64,000 bases of DNA from Rufibacter glacialis. Its GTDB lineage: Bacteria > Bacteroidota > Bacteroidia > Cytophagales > Hymenobacteraceae. The notes beneath the pieces are model-generated. The model worked only from the letters and a program-made list of their open reading frames with translations. It was not told the DNA's origin and made no database searches. The stretch covers positions 1 to 64,000 of the forward strand of contig NZ_VKKZ01000021.1 of NCBI RefSeq assembly GCF_008271745.1. Direction: 5' to 3'. The translations under genes were made by a program, and so were the position numbers. Positions 9,293 through 18,261 of the stretch are shown here, one piece after another (position 1 is the first letter of the stretch; every line of letters begins with the position of its first letter).

Positions 9293-10013
9293 AAAACATA
9301 GATAAATAGGAGAATAAAGCTTAACTACAAATGGTTTGAGTGGCTTGCTTATAGAACAACCTTATTAAAGGACAAGCGACCACTACCTATCCTAAAGCCA
9401 ACAAGGCAGAGCCGTGGCTTTTAAGGGTTCAGCCACTTGAGCAGTAGTTAGAATAGGGAAATGTGTAACAGGAGCAGTATAGTTACCACTATTTTATGAA
9501 AGCTAAGAAATAGAAACCGTTATACAATGAGCTCCCAAACACAATTTGAAAACCACAAGCTAATGATTTATAAGGTTTTGCAGAAATAAAGAAGGAAAGA
9601 ACAGAGGTATTTATTTCCAAAAAAATCATCACCCAAAGGATATTTCATATTATTCAATGGTTTTATTAAATTTAAAGCCGTGATACATTTTTCTTCAGTG
9701 AGATAATTCTCTTTTTGAAAGGAAGATCAAAGTACCTCTTTTTCATTTTATTGTTTAATGGCTAAAAGGGAAAAATAGGCCTAAAACGCCATTGGACCCA
9801 CTTTCCGACCTTAATTATAAAAGAAAGGCATAAAACAAGCCGGACTCTTTATAAGCTCAGAAGAGGGAAAATTGGTGTGAACTGAGTCCAAGCGCGAGTG
9901 GCGGGTAAAACTTTTTTAAGAGACAGTTGAACCATTGGCAAAGGGATTAGGTTACGACAAAGCGCAGCACAAGGTTACGCACCTACTTGTCTTTAACATA
10001 AAAAGGATTGACT

Positions 10014-11183
10014 ATGCGATCAACTAATTTCAAAAAAGCGGTTTCTTTCTTTGCCCTTGCCTCTGTCTTTTCCATGGCTGGTTGCCAAAAAGACGAACTT
10101 TTAGAAGAGACGGCCATGGCACCTACACCTCCTGCCACCTCTTCCAAAGCGGTTGATGGCAAGTACATTGTAGTGTTGAAAGATGGAAGCACTGCTTCTG
10201 CCCCAGAACTAAGAGACCGTTTGTTCAAGAAATTAGGCATTGGCCGGGACCGGGTTAGCGATGTGTTCAATGGCGCCGCTGATGGGTTCACGGGCAACCT
10301 GAGCAAAATTGAGGTTCAACAATTATTGCAAGATGAAAACGTAGCCTACGTAGAGCCTGAGCAAGCAGTATTGCTAGGAAAAGCCTCTACTTCCTCTACT
10401 ACCTCTACTACCACCTCCACCTCTTCCCAGTCTATTCCATGGGGAGTAGCCAGAGTAGGCTACGGCGATGGAACCGGTAAAACCGTTTGGGTGATTGACT
10501 CTGGAGTACAATCTTCACACCCAGACCTGAACGTAGACAAAACTCGCAGCAAATCCTTCATCTCTGGCGTGACTTCTTGGGAAGACGGCTATGGCCACGG
10601 CACCGGGGTTGCTGGTGTGATTGGCGCTAAAAACAACGGTGTGGGCGTGGTTGGCGTTGCTGCCAATGCCACCATTGTAGCCTTGAGAGTATTTGACGAT
10701 GCCGGAGCAGGTACCCTTACCCGTATCTACTCAGCCCTCAACTATGCCTATACCAATGGCAAGCCTGGTGATGTGGTGAACATGAGCTTGCGCGTGGCTG
10801 CCTCCACTATGCTAGATGACCTGGTAAAGAAAACAGCCGCCAAAGGTATGTTTGTAGTAGTGGCCGCCGGTAACAGCTACGTTGACTGCAAAAACGACTC
10901 TCCGGCCCGCGTGGTAGCACCTAACGTCTTCGTAGTGTCTAACATGAACTCCTACGGACAATTCAGCTCCTCTTCTAACTTTGGGGCCTCAGTGACCAAC
11001 TCAGCTCCAGGCACTGATGTACTTACCACCTGGACTGGCAGCGGCTACCGCAATGGCACCGGCACTTCTTTTGCCGCTCCGCACGTGGCCGGTATCCTGG
11101 CTCTTTCTGGAGGAAGAGTAAATTCCCAAGGCTTAGTAACCAACGACCCAGACGGCAAACCAGATCCTATTGCCCTGAAATAA
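10014..11183 (+). CDS. Subtilisin-like S8 serine peptidase, lipoprotein
   Basis: Predicted 389-residue exported protease. A lipoprotein signal ends at Cys24 (FSMAGC), followed by an inhibitor I9-type propeptide (about 48-120), a Ser/Thr-rich linker (125-140) and the S8 catalytic domain. The triad is visible as D162 (VIDSG), H195 (GHGTGVAG) and S352 (GTSFAAPHVAG), with oxyanion Asn287 in AAGN, so it should be active after propeptide removal. ATG 10014 is chosen over an in-frame TTG at 10008. There is no C-terminal T9SS domain, so it is likely membrane-anchored or periplasmic/surface rather than T9SS-secreted. It is followed by its own terminator. Confidence 0.92.
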   Translation: MRSTNFKKAVSFFALASVFSMAGCQKDELLEETAMAPTPPATSSKAVDGKYIVVLKDGSTASAPELRDRLFKKLGIGRDRVSDVFNGAADGFTGNLSKIEVQQLLQDENVAYVEPEQAVLLGKASTSSTTSTTTSTSSQSIPWGVARVGYGDGTGKTVWVIDSGVQSSHPDLNVDKTRSKSFISGVTSWEDGYGHGTGVAGVIGAKNNGVGVVGVAANATIVALRVFDDAGAGTLTRIYSALNYAYTNGKPGDVVNMSLRVAASTMLDDLVKKTAAKGMFVVVAAGNSYVDCKNDSPARVVAPNVFVVSNMNSYGQFSSSSNFGASVTNSAPGTDVLTTWTGSGYRNGTGTSFAAPHVAGILALSGGRVNSQGLVTNDPDGKPDPIALK

Positions 11184-11200
11184 CCAACCATTCAATACCA

Positions 11201-11240
11201 AAGAACAAGGCCCACCATGCAAATGGTGGGCCTTGTTCTT
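11201..11240 (+). terminator. Stem-loop terminator after S8 peptidase
   Basis: Perfect 17-bp arms (11201-11217 and 11224-11240) with a 6-base loop, starting 18 bases after the stop codon. Confidence 0.85.
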
Positions 11241-11655
11241 TTATACCATTTTATGAGGCGTAGCCCCAGCAGAAGCACCAGCGTATATATACTGCTCTTA
11301 TCTTTTCTGGTCCTGGCCAACAACGGTTTCTGGGCTGTTTTCCTTATGAGGGGATAAAAACGTCTTTACCCTAGCCCGAGGCAGCTTGCTTCTATACCTC
11401 CTGGAATATATCCCGCGAAGCCTTCCGGCAGAAAGCCTTGGCCCAGGGTTTTGCCCTGGCCGCCATCGTCAGATTCCGGCATCAAGCCTGCCGTCAACTG
11501 GCTACCCCACCAATATCATCTCCCGGCTGCCGCGCATCAGCTTAAGATGCATCACCTCCTGTGTTCAACCTTTTTCGCCAAAAGAGAGTATTGAAAATAC
11601 GATAACCCTTTCTGCTGTAAACCAGAAGGTTGAAAACTGACTTAAACCAACAACT
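11241..11655. other. Intergenic stretch, nothing recognised
   Basis: About 400 bases before a tiny lipoprotein gene. An 84-codon open frame crosses it but does not look like a protein. Confidence 0.5.
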
Positions 11656-11826
11656 ATGAAAAATCTACAGGCATATTTTTTCGCACTCATGCTGGTGCTC
11701 ACGCTCACCTTTTCCAGCTGTGACGTGATTGGCGACATCTTCCAGGCAGGTATGTGGACCGCGGTCATCATTATCGTGCTCGTGATCCTGCTCATCACCT
11801 GGCTTTTCCGGAAGATCCGGAGGTAA
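11656..11826 (+). CDS. Small membrane lipoprotein of a Bacteroidota family (56 aa)
   Basis: A 56-residue open frame with a strong protein signature: hydrophobic signal with lipobox ending at Cys22 (FSSC), then DVIGDIFQAGMWT, a single transmembrane helix (about 34-51) and a basic C-terminal tail FRKIRR. I recall very similar 50-60 residue proteins across Bacteroidota, often labelled phosphatidate cytidylyltransferase, which this is far too short to be. Function unknown; likely an inner- or outer-membrane-associated small protein. It sits alone between intergenic hairpins. Confidence 0.7.
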   Translation: MKNLQAYFFALMLVLTLTFSSCDVIGDIFQAGMWTAVIIIVLVILLITWLFRKIRR

Positions 11827-11866
11827 TAGAGAACCAAAGTAACAGAGACCCAACTCTACTTTTACT

Positions 11867-11930
11867 CACCCCGCTTATACACAGAGAAGGCCACCCGTCA
11901 AGGTGGCCTTCTCTGTGTATAAGCGGGGTG
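11867..11930. terminator. Bidirectional stem-loop terminator
   Basis: Perfect 29-bp arms (11867-11895 and 11902-11930) with a 6-base loop, between the convergent small lipoprotein and fatty acid hydroxylase-like genes. Confidence 0.85.
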
Positions 11931-11944
11931 TAGACTTATCAGTT

Positions 11945-12553
11945 TTAGCTTTTACGCTCTGGCATGGTACCCATGATCCAATCCCAAAGCGGAGAGGAAA
12001 CACCATACGCGCGTTCTGGGTCTTTGTAGTGGTGAATGCTGTGGTGGATCCAGAGCTGTTTCAAAAAGTTCTTAGGCGGGGCGTAGGCATGTACCGCATA
12101 GTGCACGAACAGGTAAAGGGCGTACCCGAACAGAAAACCCGCTACCAAGCCAAACACCAAGGTACCGAAGATCAGTTTGAACACGAAAAAGAAAAAAGAG
12201 GCCACAAACAGACTCACAATAGGAGGCATGGCCAGACGCGTCTTGTCTTTGGGGTAATCATGGTGGTTCCCGTGAAACGTGTATTGGATGTTCTTCTTGA
12301 AGTTATTGGTAGGGGCCATATGGAAGATGTAGCGGTGCGCCAGGTACTCTACCAACGAGAACAGCAGCCACCCTGCCAGAAACAGCCCTATCGCTGAAAC
12401 CACATCCAGAAAACCATACTGAAAGCCATAGAAAAGCAGGCCAACAGCAATCACTAAAAAGATGGTGATTGGAAGCGCAATGTGGGTATGGGTAAGCCGC
12501 TCCAGTACCGGATTCTTGAAAATAGTAGCTGATCCTTTATGATTCGGTTTCAT
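11945..12553 (-). CDS. Sterol desaturase/fatty acid hydroxylase family membrane protein
   Basis: A 202-residue integral membrane di-iron oxygenase of the fatty acid hydroxylase superfamily. Histidine clusters that bind the iron pair are seen in order: HRYIFH, HGNHHDYP, HYAVH and HHSIHH. Four hydrophobic segments surround them. Family members add a hydroxyl group to lipids (for example 2-hydroxylation of fatty acids in sphingolipids) or hydroxylate carotenoids; the short length and the HGNHHDYPKD motif look most like fatty acid 2-hydroxylase relatives, which would fit sphingolipid-making Bacteroidota. Start chosen at the internal ATG (12553), since the 16 residues upstream are not family-like. 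Confidence 0.85.
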   Translation of the reverse strand: MKPNHKGSATIFKNPVLERLTHTHIALPITIFLVIAVGLLFYGFQYGFLDVVSAIGLFLAGWLLFSLVEYLAHRYIFHMAPTNNFKKNIQYTFHGNHHDYPKDKTRLAMPPIVSLFVASFFFFVFKLIFGTLVFGLVAGFLFGYALYLFVHYAVHAYAPPKNFLKQLWIHHSIHHYKDPERAYGVSSPLWDWIMGTMPERKS

Positions 12554-12623
12554 AGTAAGTAGAAAAATTAATTGAATCGTTTCTTGCCGTGAAACGCGCA
12601 AAAATAACTAAAATTATCTAGAC

Positions 12624-13193
12624 CTATTCACTTAGCTGGGTAGAAGCACCAGTTATATACCGGGCTATTTCCCTTGCCACGGCAGAGATGGAGGCCCGCC
12701 CAGCCTCTACCCCACAAGAAGCGCGCCGATAAAATAGTTCACGTTGACTTAAAGTATCCGCTAGGTACTGGTGGAGTTGCAAGGGGGATTTATCGCGCAG
12801 CAAAGGCCTTGCCTGCAGGTCAAGGGGGGTCAGTCGGTCCACCAACTCCTGCGGGGAAAGCCTAAGGTAAACTGTTGTGCCAGTAGCCACCATAAAGTCC
12901 ATGTTACCGCAGAAGCAGGGGGCGCCGCCGCCGGTGGCCAGCACGATCTGCTCGGGCCGGGTTGCCGCCTGGCGCAGGGCACGGGCTTCGGCCTCCCTGA
13001 AATAAGCTTGCCCGTGTTGCTCAAACACCTGCGGCACCGTTAGGCCTTCCTGCTCCTCCACCAGGGTATCCAGGTCCAGAAACACGTAGCCAAGTTGCTG
13101 GGCCAGCACTTTTCCCACGGTAGACTTCCCGCAACCGGGCATGCCCACCAGAAAAACTTTTGACTTCTTTGGGTCCAGGGCAGAGAGAGGCAT
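12624..13193 (-). CDS. aroK: Shikimate kinase
   Basis: A 189-residue cytoplasmic kinase that phosphorylates shikimate in the aromatic amino acid pathway. The Walker A loop GMPGCGKST (residues 17-25), the D-LDTL segment that binds shikimate, FR-E (FREAEARAL) and the GGGAPC loop are all present; length is slightly above the usual 170-180. It precedes the fatty acid hydroxylase-like gene on the same strand with a 70-base gap. Confidence 0.93.
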   Translation of the reverse strand: MPLSALDPKKSKVFLVGMPGCGKSTVGKVLAQQLGYVFLDLDTLVEEQEGLTVPQVFEQHGQAYFREAEARALRQAATRPEQIVLATGGGAPCFCGNMDFMVATGTTVYLRLSPQELVDRLTPLDLQARPLLRDKSPLQLHQYLADTLSQRELFYRRASCGVEAGRASISAVAREIARYITGASTQLSE

Positions 13194-13286
13194 AGGTAAA
13201 AAAGGATAAAACTAGTAAGCAGGAGACAGGAACGAAGCCATGGCATACACCCTGAAGACGAGCTTGTGCGTTTGGCCACTCGTCCT

Positions 13287-13322
13287 GTTTGAGGCTTGTT
13301 TTCAAAGAAACCAGCTTAAAAC
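13287..13322. repeat. 35-bp intergenic palindrome, copy 3
   Basis: GTTTGAGGCTTGTTTTC ... GAAACCAGCTTAAAAC between the BT_3928-like gene end and the aroK start. Confidence 0.75.
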
Positions 13323-13360
13323 TGTTCCCAGATAGCGTGGACTTCGTTGCGCGGGTTTCT

Positions 13361-14476
13361 CTACCGCACCAGAGACTGCACTTCCTGCAGGCTGGGCACA
13401 TCATTATAATGCCATTTGCCTACCACCACGCCGTCTCTGAACAGCAGCAACCCTGGGTTGGCCCTGATCATGGTTTTGAGCACCGTAGCGTCTGCGAAGT
13501 AGTAAGGGGCCGACAGGTTGACCTCATGCCGGAAAACGTCAAATTCCTGGCTGCTGCTGGAGGTGATCACCACCGGCACGATCTTAGGAGACTGGTTGTT
13601 CTCCACGCCGGCCAATAGCCGGTTGATTTCTGCAAAGCTTTCATGATCGGCTTTGTTCACGTCTTTCACCAGTACCAGCAACCGGTTGCCTGAGAACATC
13701 TCTTTGGTGAAATCGCCCTGGTCATTCCAGACGTTGAAGTCGGTGATCTTGGGCCCGTCTTCTGGGTTGAGCGGCACCATCTTCTTGAAAGTATAGGTGG
13801 TATCTGTGGGGTAGGTGTCAAAGGTCACCTCTTTGCCGCCTTTCTCCATGATGTACTGGTACCGCAAAGGGGCTGAGGGTTTCATGAGCTGCGGGATGTT
13901 GGCGCCCTTGCGGTACGCCCTGAAATCCAGGAACGGCTCATGCTGGTAGGCATACACGCTTACTACCAATGAAAAAAGAAGGGACACCGCCACAATGGTA
14001 CCGGTTACGCCCCGGTTTGTCTGTCCCAGAGACACCAGATGGCGCTGCGTGAACAGCAACACCAGCAGCAGCACCAGCAAGATCACATCTTTCCCAAACG
14101 ACTGCCAGGGCGTGAGTTTGATGGCATCACCGAAGCAGCCGCAATCGGTCACTTTGTTGTAAAACGCCGAATAGAAGGTGAGAAAGGTAAAGAACAGGGT
14201 GAGGAAGAAAAGCAACCACAGCACCGTGTTCAGCCGCCACCGCACCAGCAGGGCCACGCCCAGCACCACTTCCAAGGTACTCAGCAGAATAGACAGGTAC
14301 AACGCGAACGGCTTAAAGGACAGGAACACCGTGGAGAAGTCAGCGGAGAAGACCTCAAAGTACTCTTCCAGCTTGATGGCGGTACCTACCGGGTCATTGA
14401 GCTTGATGAGCCCAGAGAAGATGAACAGGCCGCCTACCACGACCCACGCGAAACGGCTAAGCAGACGGAGTGCCAT
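13361..14476 (-). CDS. BT_3928-type membrane protein: DoxX/MauE-like domain plus thioredoxin-like domain
   Basis: A 371-residue inner-membrane protein. The first half (about 1-180) has four to five helices of the DoxX/MauE type with a CGCFG motif characteristic of MauE/VKOR-like redox membrane proteins. After a further helix (about 160-180), the C-terminal part (about 250-370) resembles a thioredoxin fold (RLLVLVKDV ... GLLLFRDGVVVGKW) but lacks a CxxC pair. The family (named after Bacteroides BT_3928) has no firm function; a role in redox or disulfide handling is inferred from architecture. It overlaps the end of the DUF1599 gene by 20 bases, so the two are co-transcribed. Confidence 0.8.
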   Translation of the reverse strand: MALRLLSRFAWVVVGGLFIFSGLIKLNDPVGTAIKLEEYFEVFSADFSTVFLSFKPFALYLSILLSTLEVVLGVALLVRWRLNTVLWLLFFLTLFFTFLTFYSAFYNKVTDCGCFGDAIKLTPWQSFGKDVILLVLLLVLLFTQRHLVSLGQTNRGVTGTIVAVSLLFSLVVSVYAYQHEPFLDFRAYRKGANIPQLMKPSAPLRYQYIMEKGGKEVTFDTYPTDTTYTFKKMVPLNPEDGPKITDFNVWNDQGDFTKEMFSGNRLLVLVKDVNKADHESFAEINRLLAGVENNQSPKIVPVVITSSSSQEFDVFRHEVNLSAPYYFADATVLKTMIRANPGLLLFRDGVVVGKWHYNDVPSLQEVQSLVR

Positions 14477-15026
14477 GGTGCGGGTAGTTTAGTTTGATCA
14501 AGCAGAAAACAGCGTAGTTGAGCATATCACGGTAATTGGCTTCCACCCCCTCAGACACCAGCGTGTGGCCGGCGTTGTCTTCTATCTGTTTGGTGCGGTA
14601 AATCTTCATCAGAATCAGGTCAGTCATAGATTCCACCCGCATGCTGCGCCAGGCCTCCCCATAGTCATGGTTCTTGTCCTGTTGCAGGGCATGCGTTTTC
14701 CGGATCTCCTCTTCGTACAATTCCTTCACCCGTTCCACGGGCAGCGCCTGCTCGGTCTCGCCCTGGGCAATCAGCTGTTCCTGCATCAAGGCAATCACGC
14801 AATAGTTCACAATGGCCACAAACTCAGACGTGATGTCATCCTGTATCTTCTGGGTGCCTTTTTCCTGGATAGACCGTATGCGCTGGGCCTTTATGAAGAT
14901 CTGGTCAGTGAGCGAAGGCAGGCGGAGAATGCGCCAGGCCGTTCCGTAGTCCTGGGTTTTCTGCAAAAACAGACGCTGGCAGGCCTCTATCACGCGGTTG
15001 TATTCTTGGGCGGTTTGGTGAATCAA
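14457..15026 (-). CDS. DUF1599 protein with two tandem repeats of the domain
   Basis: A 189-residue cytoplasmic protein. Two copies of one unit are seen: KTQDYGTAWRILRLPSLTD (about 19-37) and KNHDYGEAWRSMRVESMTD (about 116-134), each followed by a helical stretch. DUF1599 has been renamed a nucleotide-modification-associated domain in Pfam, suggesting nucleotide or base handling, but the biochemical role is not known. The start is TTG at 15024-15026, because residues upstream are not conserved in style and the frame upstream runs through folP on the other strand. It lies 42 bases from the likely TTG start of folP, and overlaps the BT_3928-type gene. Confidence 0.8.
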   Translation of the reverse strand: MIHQTAQEYNRVIEACQRLFLQKTQDYGTAWRILRLPSLTDQIFIKAQRIRSIQEKGTQKIQDDITSEFVAIVNYCVIALMQEQLIAQGETEQALPVERVKELYEEEIRKTHALQQDKNHDYGEAWRSMRVESMTDLILMKIYRTKQIEDNAGHTLVSEGVEANYRDMLNYAVFCLIKLNYPHHGTPSA

Positions 15027-15068
15027 GTTTTTCGTTTTACTTTTATAGGAATTGAAAAAACGGGCTAT

Positions 15069-15928
15069 TTGAAGGCGAAAGATACACCTTTTTACAAAAA
15101 GATTACCCTCAACTGTGGCGGCAGAATCGTCTTGCTGCAGCAACCCGCGGTAATGGGTATCCTCAATTTCACCCCAGATTCCTTCTACGCCAACAGCCGT
15201 ATGCAAAGCGTGGAGCAAGCCGTGGCCCAAGCCGGGAAAATGCTAAATGAAGGCGCCACCTTCCTGGACATTGGCGGTTATTCTACGAGGCCGGGGGCAC
15301 CCGAGGTTACGGAACAGGAAGAGCTAAATCGCGTAATACCCATTATAGAGGCGCTGTCTAAGGCCTATCCAGAGGCGCTGCTGTCCATTGACACGTTCAG
15401 GGCCCGGGTAGCGGAAGCGGCGGTACGCCACGGGGCGCACCTGATCAATGATGTTTCCGGGGGCACGCTAGACCAGGATATGTTCGCTACCGCTGGCCGG
15501 CTGCAGGTCCCGTACCTGCTCATGCACATGCGGGGCACACCCCAAGACATGGCTAGCCAGAACCAGTACCCCAACGGCCTGGTAGAGGAAATGGTCTCTT
15601 TCTTTGCCGAACGGGTAGCGCAGCTCAGGGCATTAGGCGTGAAAGACATCCTGCTGGACCCCGGCTTTGGTTTCGCAAAAGATATAGACCAGAATTACCA
15701 GGTGCTCCGCCGCCTTAAAGAACTGGAGATGTTTGGGTTACCCCTTCTCATTGGGCTATCGCGCAAGTCTATGACTTACAAACCTCTGAAAGTAGGCCCA
15801 GAAGAAGCCCTCACGGGTACAATTGTTGCTAACACCCTGGCGTTACTGAACGGTGCAGACATTCTGCGGGTGCATGATGTGAAGGAGGCGGTCCATACCA
15901 TTAAGATTGCAAAAAAGATGCTGACAGC

Positions 15929-15932
<4 letters not shown>
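15069..15932 (+). CDS. folP: Dihydropteroate synthase
   Basis: Cytoplasmic enzyme of folate synthesis that condenses p-aminobenzoate with a pterin diphosphate; about 287 residues. Motifs: GILNFTPDSFY, DIGGYSTRPGA, SIDTF, INDVSGG, MHMRGTPQDM, LDPGFGFAK and GLSRKS. No ATG exists between the conserved N-terminal strand and a stop-free upstream region, so TTG 15069 is the best start; it gives a normal family N-terminus. The frame stays open upstream through the DUF1599 gene, which is a shadow. Its stop overlaps the GTG of cdaA by four bases (GTGA), a translational coupling arrangement. Confidence 0.93.
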
Positions 15933-16821
<889 letters not shown>

Positions 16822-16970
16822 CTGGTTGTCACTTCTCTTTCCAGTATCCGGGAAATTCCATGTCTGCTTCCTACCTAACCTGCCCTTTACCTGACTTAAA
16901 TCCTAAATTTTGTCTTCAGGTAACCTCTCCGCATTTTCTGTTGACTCTTACGCAGGCCTACGCTGCCCCA

Positions 16971-17033
16971 ACGCTGGCGCGAGTTTGCAACTCGTGCCTA
17001 CTGATGCCGGGTAGTCTCCAGACTACCCTCGCT
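16971..17033. repeat. Dispersed repeat C (GGCGCGAG...GTCTCCAGAC), copy 1
   Basis: Shares the layout GCTGGCGCGAG - CTCGTGCC - GATG - GTAGTCTCCAGACTAC with 34012-34070 and 47035-47094. Two small hairpins in each copy. Confidence 0.7.
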
Positions 17034-17065
17034 GCCTTGCAGTGAAACCATGTGTCCGGCCACTC

Positions 17066-17100
17066 GTTTTACCCCTGTTTTCTAAAAACTCTCCCGAAAC
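17066..17100. repeat. 35-bp intergenic palindrome, copy 4
   Basis: GTTTTACCCCTGTTTTC ... CTCCCGAAAC, 49 bases upstream of the beta-lactamase-like ATG. Confidence 0.7.
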
Positions 17101-17149
17101 CCGGAGATCGGCAAAAACTTCGTACTTTATGCCGCTAAACTCCTTGAAC

Positions 17150-18076
17150 ATGACCCGCCACGCTTATCTGTTTTCTTGCCTGCTCCTGCTCCTCAGTTTT
17201 TCTTCTATCGCCCAATCTTCTAAAAAAGAGAAAACAGACCAGAAACTGACTCAAAAACTACAGGCCCTCACCAAAGACTTTCAGGGAGACGTGGGCATTT
17301 ACGTGCGGCACCTGAAAACCGGCCAAACGGTGGCCATCAACGCAGACACCCTCTTCCCTACCGCCAGCATGATCAAGGTGCCTATCATGGTGGGTGTGTT
17401 TGACAAAATGGAGAAAGGCGAACTGAACCCCAAAACCATCCTCCGCTACCGCGATTCCCTCTACTATGCCGGCGAAGACCTGGTAGGCAATTTCAAAGAC
17501 AGCTCTACCGTGGCCCTGGGCAAGATCCAGATGCTCAGCATCACCACCTCAGACAACACGGCCAGCCTCTGGCTCCAGCACCTGGCGGGCACCGGCACCG
17601 CCATCAATGCCTGGTTGGAGAAAAACGGTTTCCAGCACACCAGAATGAATTCCCGCACCCCGGGCCGCCGCCCCAACTGGGTCAAGTACGGCTGGGGCCA
17701 GACCACTCCGCGCGAGATGGCCACGCTGGTGACCATGATCCGGGAGGGCAAAGCGGTAAGCCCGGCGGCCAGCGAGCGCATGTACCGCAACATGGGCCGT
17801 ATTTACGTGGATGAGGTGGCGCTCTCCCAGATTCCGCCCTACGTGCACACGGCCTCCAAGCAGGGCGCCGTGAACCAGTCGCGGTCTGAGGTGGTGCTGG
17901 TGAACGCCCCGCACGGCGACTACGTGTTCTGCATCATCACCAAAAACCAGAAAGACGAGAGCTGGCAATACCACAACGCGGGCTACGACCTCATCAGAGC
18001 CGTCTCCAAAACTCTCTGGAACCACTTCGAACCTAAGTCTGACTGGAAACCAGCCCCGGGAGTAGAGAAATACTAG
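17150..18076 (+). CDS. Class A beta-lactamase-like serine hydrolase
   Basis: A 308-residue exported protein: signal peptide (1-22, ending SIAQ), then a penicillin-recognising serine hydrolase domain. The nucleophile motif S73-M-I-K76, the S134-D-N136 motif and a K237-Q-G239 motif in place of the usual K-T-G are visible. The omega-loop glutamate needed for deacylation in class A enzymes (R-E-P) reads R-T-P here with Thr170, so efficient beta-lactam hydrolysis is doubtful; a cell-wall peptidase or weak binding protein is equally likely. ATG 17150 is chosen because the signal peptide starts there and repeats occupy the upstream frame. Confidence 0.8.
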   Translation: MTRHAYLFSCLLLLLSFSSIAQSSKKEKTDQKLTQKLQALTKDFQGDVGIYVRHLKTGQTVAINADTLFPTASMIKVPIMVGVFDKMEKGELNPKTILRYRDSLYYAGEDLVGNFKDSSTVALGKIQMLSITTSDNTASLWLQHLAGTGTAINAWLEKNGFQHTRMNSRTPGRRPNWVKYGWGQTTPREMATLVTMIREGKAVSPAASERMYRNMGRIYVDEVALSQIPPYVHTASKQGAVNQSRSEVVLVNAPHGDYVFCIITKNQKDESWQYHNAGYDLIRAVSKTLWNHFEPKSDWKPAPGVEKY

Positions 18077-18077
18077 C

Positions 18078-18113
18078 GCTTCCGGTGTCTTTTACAGAAA
18101 ACAGGCTTTAAAC
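18078..18113. repeat. 35-bp intergenic palindrome, copy 5
   Basis: Starts one base after the serine hydrolase stop; CTTTTACAGAAAACAGGC core and TTTAAAC right arm. Confidence 0.65.
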
Positions 18114-18183
18114 GGGCAGGCATACCCGCAGACGTTTTTCCGTTTACAGCAGATTTATCCAAACCAGCGGCGAAACGATCAAG

Positions 18184-18236
18184 CACCAAAAAGCCTCCCC
18201 TTCTGCAGAGTGCGCAGAAAGGGAGGCTTTTTGGTG
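18184..18236. terminator. Bidirectional stem-loop terminator
   Basis: Perfect 16-bp arms (18184-18199 and 18221-18236) with a 21-base loop between the convergent serine hydrolase and oxidoreductase genes. Confidence 0.8.
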
Positions 18237-18261
18237 AAAAGAATTTCAATGCGGTCCTGGC

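Larger units (their letters stand above)
8802..10013. other. 1.2-kb AT-rich gene desert with two hairpins
   Basis: Between two divergently transcribed secreted-protein genes. There is no coding frame that looks real. Two inverted repeats stand out (9072-9116 and 9245-9292, listed separately). Promoters for both flanking genes must lie here, and an unrecognised non-coding RNA is possible. Confidence 0.6.
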
